64,000 bases of DNA. Origin: Pseudomonas hefeiensis (lineage in GTDB: Bacteria; Pseudomonadota; Gammaproteobacteria; Pseudomonadales; Pseudomonadaceae). The translations under genes and the position numbers were made by a program. This document shows positions 19,197-27,038 of the stretch, in pieces. Location of the stretch: the NCBI RefSeq assembly GCF_030687835.1, contig NZ_CP117449.1, positions 2,356,001 to 2,420,000 of the forward strand, in the 5' to 3' direction. Every line of letters begins with the position of its first letter. The stretch's first letter is position 1. Under the pieces are notes generated by a model. That model had not been told where the DNA came from, searched no databases, and was given only the letters and a program-made list of their open reading frames with translations.

Positions 19197-20472
19197 AGAA
19201 GTCGGATTGGCTTGTCGGCATAATATGCGATTGCTCCTGGTGGTGGCTTGTATGGCGGTTGTGGTCGTTGCGGTGTTGGTTGCAATGCCTCTACTTCCTC
19301 GGGAGCAGGTCGCGGCGGCCAGTTGGCTCAAGGTGGACTATCAGCCTTTGGAAAATCGACTGGGGCTTGTCGGACGTATCGAGGCTGCGATGCAACAAAC
19401 CATGTCGTCGCCTTTCGAGGGAATTGTCGCGGACGTTGCGGTAAAGGAAGGTCAACGTGTCGAGCGTGGACAACGCTTGCTGAGCCTGGACACGACGCAA
19501 CTGGATATCCAGTTGCGTTCCGCCTTGGCCGAGCAGCTGATCGCCAGGCGCAATGTATTGGAAGTCGAGAGCTGGTCTCAGGGGCAGGATGTCGCTCGGG
19601 CAAAACGAACGCTTTCCAGCGTCCAGTCCACCTTGGCTGATAACGAACGCCGATTGGCAGAAACCAGAGTTCTTCTGGACCAGGGGATTGTGCCGCGGAT
19701 GGAGCTGGAGGCAGTCGAGCAGCAGGTCAGGTCGCAACGGTTAGATCTGTCGGCTGCCCAGTCGGAACTCGGCGAAGTCTTGAAAAAAGGTGGCGAAGAA
19801 CACCTTCAGATAGTCCGGATGCAATGGGCCAATGCCCAGTCACGTTATCAATCACTGCTTGAGCAGCAGGCACAGCGAGAAGTGCTCGCACCGTTCGCAG
19901 GCGTGGTGATCCGTTCTCGTACGCCTCAGGGAAGTGGCGCTAATCTGCCGTTTGTACAAAAAGGCCAGCGTGTCGGCCAAGGCGTTCCCTTGTTCGAGTT
20001 GATCAATATCGAGCAGGTGCAGGTTGTTGCACGGGTCGAGGAAAGCGATGTTCACCAACTCCGTGCGGGGCTGCCGGTGGAAATTACTGGTGATGGTTTC
20101 GGTGGCATGGTGCTGCATGGTCAGATTGAGAGCGTCGGTGTACAGGGGATCGATGCGCAGGCCACGTCTGGTGGCGCATTTTATGAGGTGATCGCCTCTA
20201 TTCAGGGTATCGCGAGCGAGCAACTGCAGCGATTGCGACTTGGTATGAGTGCGAGGCTGCAAATTGTCACCTATCACCGTGATCGTGGTCTGGTGGTGCC
20301 GCTTGAGGCACTGTCTAGCGACAGCTATGGGCAGTCGGTTGTGACCTACCGCCCTAGTTTGTCTGAGAGTGCAAGTCAGGTGGTCGTAACGACAGGGCGG
20401 GCCATGCCTGGTGGCATTGAGGTAGAAAATCTGGCGCCGGGATATGTTGAGTTGAGATCCTCGTTGTTTTAA
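19189..20472 (+). CDS. HlyD/MacA-type periplasmic adaptor
   Basis: A 427-aa adaptor anchored by an N-terminal membrane helix (about 14-34). Two lipoyl-type half motifs (GIVADVAVKEGQRVERGQRLL near residue 80 and VLAPFAGVVIRS near 235) flank a coiled-coil hairpin. A beta-barrel domain follows (LRLGMSARLQI). It links the MacB-type permease to the TolC channel. The ATG overlaps the TolC stop; the longer frame upstream has no better start. It is the last gene of the exporter operon. Confidence 0.88.
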   Translation: MIKEVGLACRHNMRLLLVVACMAVVVVAVLVAMPLLPREQVAAASWLKVDYQPLENRLGLVGRIEAAMQQTMSSPFEGIVADVAVKEGQRVERGQRLLSLDTTQLDIQLRSALAEQLIARRNVLEVESWSQGQDVARAKRTLSSVQSTLADNERRLAETRVLLDQGIVPRMELEAVEQQVRSQRLDLSAAQSELGEVLKKGGEEHLQIVRMQWANAQSRYQSLLEQQAQREVLAPFAGVVIRSRTPQGSGANLPFVQKGQRVGQGVPLFELINIEQVQVVARVEESDVHQLRAGLPVEITGDGFGGMVLHGQIESVGVQGIDAQATSGGAFYEVIASIQGIASEQLQRLRLGMSARLQIVTYHRDRGLVVPLEALSSDSYGQSVVTYRPSLSESASQVVVTTGRAMPGGIEVENLAPGYVELRSSLF

Positions 20473-20785
20473 CGAAATTGCTGGGGTTAGTGTTTGCAAA
20501 CATAAAGTTTATGATACAGTCCTGCTGTTGATAGGGATGTCGTAGTGTATGTCACTAGGATTTGTCGTGTTTGCGGGATGCAAGAGCACGTCATACGCCT
20601 TGAGCATTATTTCTCTCATCATCTAGATGGCTGAGCTGATCTTCTTCGGTGGAAAGGGCGCGTCTGGACTTTCATATTTCTATAATATGCGAGTTTTTGA
20701 TTTTCATCGAGTTGTTGTGGTGTGGAGAGGTTTCGCTGCGCCATGAAAGTGTATGTATGGAACTTAAATCAAAAGGAAAAAGTGC
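20473..20785. other. AT-rich intergenic region, no gene seen
   Basis: This 313-bp gap after the exporter operon is markedly AT-rich and probably carries the promoter of the small secreted protein. No conserved frame or terminator with a T-run was recognised. Confidence 0.4.
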
Positions 20786-21232
20786 ATGAAAATGTCGAAA
20801 TCTGTTTTGTCGGTACTGGCTATTGGTATGTTGGCGGCAGGTTCAGCGCTGGCAGGTCCTCCAGTAGCTGTTACTTTCAAAAATCTTGGGACAGCCGATG
20901 CTACGTACAAAATTATTACCAGCAATGAAGCAACGACTAATGTGAATTCGGTTCCGAAGCCAATGACTACTGTCCTGGCGGGTGGCTCTAATACTTATAC
21001 CATTCAGAGCAATCTTTCGCCTATTGCCAACTATGCGAACCTGCGCTATACCATTGGTGGGAAGACCTGTACTTTCCTGGCAACCTACGTTGGGATGCCC
21101 GGCCAATTAGGTTCGACTATTCCAAAATGGAACAATACTGCGACACCTAGCGGCGGTGCCGTGTGTACGGCTAAAGTAACCTCAACCAATATCTCCACTT
21201 ACGCTTGGGCTGTTGAGTTCACCATGAAGTAA
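20786..21232 (+). CDS. Small Sec-secreted protein, candidate exporter substrate
   Basis: I do not recognise the family. It has 148 aa with a clear signal peptide cut after Ala23 (AAGSALA|GPP), leaving a mature protein of about 125 residues rich in Thr, Asn and beta-strand-like segments. Two Cys, at 95 and 127, could form a disulfide in the periplasm. AAGGAAA lies about 8 bases before the ATG. It directly follows a MacB-type exporter operon, a family known to move periplasmic proteins or peptides out through TolC. That makes it a plausible cargo, but nothing in the sequence proves it. Confidence 0.72.
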   Translation: MKMSKSVLSVLAIGMLAAGSALAGPPVAVTFKNLGTADATYKIITSNEATTNVNSVPKPMTTVLAGGSNTYTIQSNLSPIANYANLRYTIGGKTCTFLATYVGMPGQLGSTIPKWNNTATPSGGAVCTAKVTSTNISTYAWAVEFTMK

Positions 21233-21243
21233 GGCCCAAGCAG

Positions 21244-21291
21244 GGCCTAGCGGTGCGCTGTTTGCGCAGAACCTACCTGTGCCGCTAGGCC
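21244..21291 (+). other. Inverted repeat after the secreted-protein gene
   Basis: A 10-bp perfect stem, GGCCTAGCGG / CCGCTAGGCC, encloses a 28-base loop that itself contains GCGC...GCGC. It starts 11 bases after the stop. No T-run follows, so it may be a transcript-stabilising hairpin or a weak terminator. Confidence 0.5.
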
Positions 21292-21379
21292 TGCACCGGT
21301 CCTGCTTGTCCATTCATCGTGGAGCATTACAGTTTTTTTGAGGGCTGCCGATAATAGTTCACTAGCCAGGTATTCAGGA

Positions 21380-22180
21380 ATGGCTGATAACAGGGAGAGC
21401 ATAACCTTGGTCGTTTCAATAAACTCAAATGCAGTGTCCGGCTCGCAGGTTCCCACTGTGACAGCGAGCCAAGATAAATCGTTGACGAAAAGTCCGGTTA
21501 CAACTGAAAACTCTGCTGTCGGCAATCAGAAAGATACCAGTAGCCTGTCTTCACTCTCTCGGCAGTTGAGTGAGAGTGCCGTGCGCGCGGCGGCAAGGGA
21601 TTCGAGTTTGAGCAGGAAAGAGCTTGGCGAAAAAGCGAGTGAGCTTTTGAGCAAGATTTCCGGCGATGGTTATTTTGCCAACAAAAAAGCCAATGATGCA
21701 GAAGTGCCTGACACTCAGGATCCTGTGTTATTGGCTCGTGCGGAAAATGCAACGCAATTCGTCAATGGCAACGGTAAAAATCCATTTGCGAGTATGTCGA
21801 GCGATCAGCTCTCATTGATTATCTACGATGACAGTGGAAGTTTTACGACTAATGAGCGCCGCGCGGCGTTGAGTGAGTCATCCGATCGAGAATACGCCTG
21901 GCAGCAGAAGGTTGTTGCCAATGCGATGGCGGAATATAACGGAACCGGGAAGCTGACGAAATTCTTTACTGCAGCACTTGAACATTACAAGGATTTGCCA
22001 GCGATTGAGCAGGCACAATATCCTAATAGTTACGAGGCGAAGCTGCAGGGTTGGATAGCACTCGATTTCAACTACAAGACCCATACCGTTGAGGGTAAGG
22101 GAAGTCCTCAGGAGGTGATGGACAAGGTCTTGAATCTCGACAAGCAACTGTTTGATGACGCTGGGGCAGATACGGCTTGA
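21380..22180 (+). CDS. Uncharacterised 266-aa protein, Ser/Thr-rich N-terminus
   Basis: I do not recognise the family. The chosen ATG (MADNRESITLVV) has AGG 9-10 bases upstream; a TTG at 21338 is an alternative. The first 75 residues are rich in Ser, Thr and Gln and look disordered. The rest is mostly helical and ends with acidic residues. There is no signal peptide and no membrane segment. A disordered Ser-rich N-terminus can be seen in type III effectors, but no such system is in the window. It lies at the distal end of the island. Confidence 0.6.
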   Translation: MADNRESITLVVSINSNAVSGSQVPTVTASQDKSLTKSPVTTENSAVGNQKDTSSLSSLSRQLSESAVRAAARDSSLSRKELGEKASELLSKISGDGYFANKKANDAEVPDTQDPVLLARAENATQFVNGNGKNPFASMSSDQLSLIIYDDSGSFTTNERRAALSESSDREYAWQQKVVANAMAEYNGTGKLTKFFTAALEHYKDLPAIEQAQYPNSYEAKLQGWIALDFNYKTHTVEGKGSPQEVMDKVLNLDKQLFDDAGADTA

Positions 22181-22530
22181 GTGCGGCACTCACCCAAGAT
22201 TGAGCCTGTCCAAACAAAAAGCCCCGCATTGGCGTAATGCTGGTCACTTAAGCGGAGCAGCCTTATGATCCGCCGGAAACCGGGTCTTTGAAATCTTCAC
22301 CGTCCCTGGCCCCTAAGGCCTTGGACGGTGACCCAGAAATATCCCTCCAATCCTCGCTCTTAACTCTGCCTAGCGTCTGCCCGTTGCTGATGTCGGGTTC
22401 GCCGCTGCCGTGACGATTCACTGACGGCGATGTATCTTGATACCCTCAGAAAACAAGTCCAGAATTAAGTCTTTTCCTGCGCGGGCAAGAAAAGAAACCC
22501 CTTAAATTTCAACGAGTCGGACACCAGATA
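22181..22530. other. Intergenic region with a hairpin at 22297-22331
   Basis: No gene was recognised. A perfect 9-bp stem, TCACCGTCC / GGACGGTGA, with inner GGCC pairs occupies 22297-22331. The segment from about 22210 has the look of an old insertion-sequence flank, but no transposase frame remains and I cannot name it. Confidence 0.35.
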
Positions 22531-22606
22531 CGAGTCTCGTTTCCCGCTCCAAGATTCAGAAAAAAGCCACTCAGATGAGTGGCTTTTTTTGTGCCTGAGA
22601 AATGCC
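22531..22606 (+). repeat. Attachment-site repeat, distal copy
   Basis: Near-identical copy of 11317-11390. It includes the last 21 bases of tRNA-Gly but no other part of the tRNA, then the same spacer and terminator hairpin (22566-22590). It is the probable right end of the island. Confidence 0.88.
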
Positions 22607-22711
22607 TCAGCGTTACTTGATGACTCGGGGCTGCGATACGGCGGTGGCATCTGTATTAAATATGAGCTTGAATTTTAGACAGGGTAGAGTTCCCCGCGCG
22701 CGGTCGAGCTA

Positions 22712-23392
22712 CTACCGATACTTAGACCACCCTGGCTTCCCATCGAGCTCTTCCAGCAGGTCATTGTCGTCATTTCTCTCCCGATAGCCGCTCGACACCG
22801 GGCGAGGATCGAGCTCTTCGAAATTCAAGATCGATTGAGTCTGCCTGGTCGGCGCGTGGTAGGTGGCTTGTTCGTAGCAGGAGAACCGCCGAGCATCATC
22901 GCTGGTGCTCCAATCCGTCCCCTCAATGTCTGCCTCATGAAGGCCGCTTATTCCGTCCCTGTGCGTTTTGGCTGCAGCAGAGTTTTGAGGAAGGGGAATT
23001 CCTTTGGTGATCCACACCCTGGCATCGCGCAAGGCCTTCGAACCAATCGAATACTTGACCACACCATCCTCCGCGACCACGAATGCCACGTGACCATTTG
23101 CGGCCTGAGCGAACCTGGAAGCGATACATGAACGGGACGCCTGGAAGTGATCTTCGGTAAGATGCTCCAAGGTGAAGTCCCTTTCTTCCGCCATGGGTTG
23201 GATCATTGACCACGGAACCAGGCACTCGGCGGCAAAGATGTCGCACGAAATCTCTTCCTGATGACGACCTGTGAAGCGCTCAAGCTCATCACTAGGCACT
23301 TTCTCTCCGTGCTTGGAAGACAGTTCAAGGACGTGGTGAGCAATCTCATGGAGGATGGTGAAGCGCTGTCGATTCAGGGAGGTATGGAAGTG
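22712..23392 (-). pseudogene. ImmA/IrrE-family metallopeptidase remnant
   Basis: The frame encodes RQRFTILHEIAHHVLELSSKHGEKV, here split by position: the HEIAHH zinc motif is at about 23332-23349, followed by FTGRHQEEISCDIFAAECLVPW, the typical second half of the ImmA domain. A TGA at about 23398 cuts the frame and no usable start lies between it and the HExxH motif. The only in-frame start, a GTG at 23299, falls after the zinc motif. The gene is therefore N-terminally broken. Related proteins often pair with an Xre repressor on mobile elements; none was found here. Confidence 0.6.
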
Positions 23393-23399
23393 GCACGCT

Positions 23400-23830
23400 C
23401 AGAGGTTCTCCCTCGGTGAGCTGGAACCAAAGCAGGTTATGCGCAGCCCAATTCTTGTTCGGCCCTGCTAATGCAAAGTGGCCGGTTCGGTTTCGACACT
23501 TGTCGGGTAGCGAGGCGCAGCACGCGGGCGGTCGAATGCGAGCGCCCGCGTGCCCAGGTACCGCTTATGCCGACGCCGGCCTGGGCTCTGCGATTACATC
23601 AGGGGCGTCTGGTGCCTTAGTGTCGATGCGGTGGAATAGGAGCTTGCCTTTGTTTTGATCAAACACATCAACGGTAGCTAACGGAATAGCTGTGATTAGA
23701 ACACTGGTAGCTGAATGATCATCGTCAATGGCTTTTACCTGCAGAGCGATAAGGTGATTAGCTCGAGGTCAAACCTACCGATTGAGCACCAAAACGAGAC
23801 GACCATCGCCAGAGCCACCTACCATCCAAT
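23400..23830 (-). pseudogene. Decayed coding remnants between ImmA fragment and WYL regulator
   Basis: On the minus strand, short frames that read like protein are interrupted by stops. One piece (about 23570-23750) reads HLIALQVKAIDDDHSATS and continues to a stop at about 23571. Another (about 23410-23480) reads AGPNKNWAAHNLLWFQLTEG. They do not join into one frame and I cannot assign a family. I read this as gene decay next to the defence locus. Confidence 0.3.
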
Positions 23831-24748
23831 TCAAAATTCGCGCGCGTCAGGTGCGACATAACCAGGAGCAAGGATCGCGTTCTTGACACCGTACAGTGCC
23901 AAGGGATCGGACAACCACAACCTATATTCTGGCCCCCTTAGACTGTGATCTGGTGAACAGTCCACGCTCCACTTACGTAGGGTGTAGCCCGCCGTAGCCG
24001 CCCGAAGTTTCAGCGACAGCATCCCATCAACCATTGCGTAATCCATGAGCGTGACTTCCGGTCGCGGTTGATCAGGGTGAGGGATAAGTGTCAGCTCAAC
24101 TATCCTTGTCCACTGAATGTCTTGATCGCTCGTCTCGTGAACAGCAACGGCATCATCGAGAAGAGGGCTTGCCTTGCGGATCCGGGTAATGACGAAATCT
24201 CGGAACTCGCCCGACTTCCTGTCAAACCCACGGACGTGCCAGCGAAGTCCATTGTCGACCAGAGAAAAAGGCACGATGACGCGCTGGCTGGATCCGTTCA
24301 GCGACTCGTAATCAATCTGCAGGGGGCATTTCTGGTGAATCGCCTGGGTGACGTGGCCCAGGATATCGAGCTTCGGCCACGTCAGCTGATCTGGAAAATC
24401 GACCGTAATCCCAGGCGTGGTGTCTCTGGGTTCCCCGTCACCGAGCCCCTTGGTGATCCAGATCAGCGCGTGTTCCGCGGTGGGGTCAAACAGACTCTTG
24501 AAGGATTCACTGGCTTTGTAGAGGCGCGAACTCGCGTCATACACCAGGTTGTGTTTACTGAGCGTTTTGTACAGCGCGATGTCACGACTGGCCGCTGCTT
24601 CCTGAATGTCAAAGCGCTCGATCAAGTGCTGACGCTTGAGTTCGCCCAGCATGCGCAATCTGAGATCTATGAAGGCGAGGCGGTCTCGTTGTGGCTGACT
24701 GAGGTTCTCAAGCATGGTCGAACTTTTTGTGGTGAAGGGGATTGCCAT
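23831..24748 (-). CDS. WYL-domain transcriptional regulator (BrxR/CapW-like) next to Wadjet
   Basis: A 305-aa protein with an N-terminal winged-helix region (about 15-75: LAFIDLRLRMLGEL, DIQEAAASRDIALYK), a central WYL-like domain (about 130-205: LQIDYESLNGSSQRVIVPFSLVDNGLRWHVRGFD) and a C-terminal WCX-like region. This layout matches regulators such as BrxR and CapW that repress neighbouring defence operons. It is divergent from jetA across 94 bp, so control of the JetABCD operon is likely. An internal ATG at 24715 is an alternative start; neither has a strong ribosome site. Confidence 0.8.
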   Translation of the reverse strand: MAIPFTTKSSTMLENLSQPQRDRLAFIDLRLRMLGELKRQHLIERFDIQEAAASRDIALYKTLSKHNLVYDASSRLYKASESFKSLFDPTAEHALIWITKGLGDGEPRDTTPGITVDFPDQLTWPKLDILGHVTQAIHQKCPLQIDYESLNGSSQRVIVPFSLVDNGLRWHVRGFDRKSGEFRDFVITRIRKASPLLDDAVAVHETSDQDIQWTRIVELTLIPHPDQPRPEVTLMDYAMVDGMLSLKLRAATAGYTLRKWSVDCSPDHSLRGPEYRLWLSDPLALYGVKNAILAPGYVAPDAREF

Positions 24749-24757
24749 ACTACACCA

Positions 24758-24795
24758 TCATCAATAGACTTCATGCAAGGTTATCAAATTGATGA
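24758..24795. promoter_or_regulatory. Inverted repeat in the WYL-regulator/jetA promoter region
   Basis: TCATCAAT (24758-24765) and ATTGATGA (24788-24795) are perfect inverted copies separated by 22 bases, inside the 94-bp divergent promoter. This is a possible operator for the WYL regulator; short arms make it uncertain. Confidence 0.35.
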
Positions 24796-24842
24796 CCATT
24801 TAAGAGTGGCGTTGGCCTCACTACTGAGCAGATGAAAGCCCT

Positions 24843-26309
24843 ATGCCAAACGAACAGTTGCCCGATGCATCCGATTCGCTGGGCGAGCCCAAGAGCGAGT
24901 TGATCGACTTATCGCCTCAGTTGCGAAATCAGCGGTTGCTGGAACCAATGAACCAGCTCCATGCGACTCGTAACTTCCATCAAGACGAGGCTGGAGAGCC
25001 GCTATTTGATCGCCTGGACACCCACTACCTGTGCATGGCCACCCTCAATTTCATGATGGAGGGATCCGCAGTTGGCGCGGGGTACAGCATGGCGGATGTG
25101 CACACCTATGTGAGTTCACTGATCAGTCGGATCCGGCCAGAAAAAACCGGCTCAGCGTGTGCAAAGGCAGCCGATGTCGTGATTGGCTGCCTGAGTAATA
25201 AAGCCGAGAACTACAAAGAATTCGAATTCACCTACTTTTACGCCCCCACTCTGCAAACCCTCGTATACCGCTTTCGCCTGGTGAATCTTGAGCCGGATCT
25301 TGATGACGTTTATCGGTATCGCCCCTCACCAGAGGGTTATCTGCTTCTGATCGGCATGCTGAATGTGGACGTTGAAGATCAGCAGATCCTAATGGAAAAG
25401 ATGCTGCAGATCCTGATCGAGAGAGGGCGCTTTGAGCAGGCCGCGGAGTTCGCCAGGCGCGCCATGGTGCTTTCCATTGAGCATCGGCAACACATTCAGG
25501 GACATATTACTCAGGCGATTCGCGCACCGGGAACGGTGAGATGGAGTACGGATATCAAACCTCGATTAGACGACTCCCGTCAGCACGTTAAAGCTCGCCA
25601 GGAGGAAGAGGGGCGGCTGCTCATGGCGATTCGCAACAAGATTGGTGAAGTAGAAAACATCAAGAGCAAGCAAGAGCTTTCAAGCCTGCATGACTTGTTG
25701 TCGAAGGCTGGCAACGTAAGAGCTCGGCTGCAGCTGGAGGTTAGCAGTGCTGAAGGGCGTTTCATCGACGCTCAGACAGCCGCGTTTCGTGCCCGCAAAT
25801 CTACCGGCATTCCTGATCTTGAGACGCATCTTCTCCCGCAAGCAATGATCCGCCCAGGCGCTCAATTGGCCCTGGCGGCCGAGGATCTCATTGTCAGTTT
25901 GTTCCCTGCAGTATTCCCCAAAGCACCTGATTTATCGAACCTGCTTAGCATTCTGCTGGAGCGACGTCAGTTAACCAAGGACGCAGATGACGACGAGGAT
26001 GACGATGAGATCGAGCCGTTCCAGGTCTGGCCGGATCCCTTTCCAGATCAATTGGTTGTCAAAATTTCTCAATGGCTATCCGCAAAATTTGAAGAAAACC
26101 GCTCTTGGCGGATTGATGAACTGATAGATGCGGGAGTCAACGAAGGCTTCAGTGCGATTGAGCAGCAGTGCATTGCGTTCTGCCTTTACCGCAGCTTCCC
26201 CGACAGCGAATCAGAATTTGAAAACCACCATGCGGTGCTCGATGGTGAATACGAAACCTGGGTGGTCCGAGGCGACAACCTCAGATTCGACGTCAAGACA
26301 AAGGTTTAG
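24843..26309 (+). CDS. jetA: Wadjet anti-plasmid system protein JetA (kleisin-like)
   Basis: A 488-aa protein in the first position of a JetABCD operon. By family knowledge JetA is the kleisin-like subunit bridging the SMC heads of JetC and holding JetB dimers. The N-terminal half (about 60-210) is helical. The middle (about 230-320) is a predicted coiled coil, an acidic run DADDDEDDDE lies near 380, and a C-terminal winged-helix-like part follows. Identification rests mainly on operon position, sizes and the JetC and JetD partners; sequence alone would not name it. jetB starts 9 bases later. Confidence 0.82.
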   Translation: MPNEQLPDASDSLGEPKSELIDLSPQLRNQRLLEPMNQLHATRNFHQDEAGEPLFDRLDTHYLCMATLNFMMEGSAVGAGYSMADVHTYVSSLISRIRPEKTGSACAKAADVVIGCLSNKAENYKEFEFTYFYAPTLQTLVYRFRLVNLEPDLDDVYRYRPSPEGYLLLIGMLNVDVEDQQILMEKMLQILIERGRFEQAAEFARRAMVLSIEHRQHIQGHITQAIRAPGTVRWSTDIKPRLDDSRQHVKARQEEEGRLLMAIRNKIGEVENIKSKQELSSLHDLLSKAGNVRARLQLEVSSAEGRFIDAQTAAFRARKSTGIPDLETHLLPQAMIRPGAQLALAAEDLIVSLFPAVFPKAPDLSNLLSILLERRQLTKDADDDEDDDEIEPFQVWPDPFPDQLVVKISQWLSAKFEENRSWRIDELIDAGVNEGFSAIEQQCIAFCLYRSFPDSESEFENHHAVLDGEYETWVVRGDNLRFDVKTKV

Positions 26310-26318
26310 GAGGTTCAT

Positions 26319-27029
26319 TTGGATAACCAGAACAGCGCCGCTGCACGTCTGATTTATCGGGCACTTAATTTAAGTGCGACCCCGGCCAATGACGTGGAGT
26401 ATCGCGAGCTATTGGCTCGGTACCGCGCCAGCCCAGAATTGCAGCAGGTCCTCGCGGAAATTGCCGAAGGGATGGAACTGGTAGTGCTTGATGTCAGCGA
26501 GCGAGGCTTGATCATCGCCCCGACACGTAAGGAAAGCCGCTTCTCAATACGTCTTGTCGATCTTCGCAAAAATCTGTCTGAAGACCAGCGCGTGGCGCTG
26601 GCACTGAGCTTCCTGGCCATCTGCGCGGTGTTTTATCCAACGACCGCTCTGATTGAAGATGACAGCCGGTTTCCGATGCCGGCGACGCTGGCCATGTTCA
26701 GAGACACCTTGACTGCTTTGTCCGGGCGCATGAACGCACTCGAAGACTCCGATGATTACTCCCGAGAGGAGCTGCGACCCGGCTGGAGCTACATTCACAG
26801 CCTGCCAGTTTCGATCCCCCAAGCCGATCGCGCGTCACCAAATTCGATTGAAGGATTGGTGCGCATGGCACTCAACTACCTGATTGATTACGGATTGGTG
26901 AATAACGTGGGGGCTCAAGATGAGAGCGAAGCGGTTGAATATACCGCCACCCATCGACTGCGTATTCAGTTGCGTGAACGGACGTTACCGCGACTATTTG
27001 ACTATGTGCGTTCCGGCGCAACGGCCTGA
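26319..27029 (+). CDS. jetB: Wadjet system protein JetB (KITE-like, DUF4194-type)
   Basis: A 236-aa protein in the second place of the operon, where JetB, the winged-helix KITE subunit, is expected. It starts with TTG, five bases after an excellent AGGAGG site, and no ATG is suitably placed. The sequence LGAxxE-type features of DUF4194 are weakly seen, as AIEGLVRMALNYLIDYGLV-like helices near 190-205. The C-terminus (HRLRIQLRERTLPRLFDYV) is basic. jetC begins 9 bases after the stop. Confidence 0.8.
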   Translation: MDNQNSAAARLIYRALNLSATPANDVEYRELLARYRASPELQQVLAEIAEGMELVVLDVSERGLIIAPTRKESRFSIRLVDLRKNLSEDQRVALALSFLAICAVFYPTTALIEDDSRFPMPATLAMFRDTLTALSGRMNALEDSDDYSREELRPGWSYIHSLPVSIPQADRASPNSIEGLVRMALNYLIDYGLVNNVGAQDESEAVEYTATHRLRIQLRERTLPRLFDYVRSGATA

Positions 27030-27038
27030 GGATTTTGT

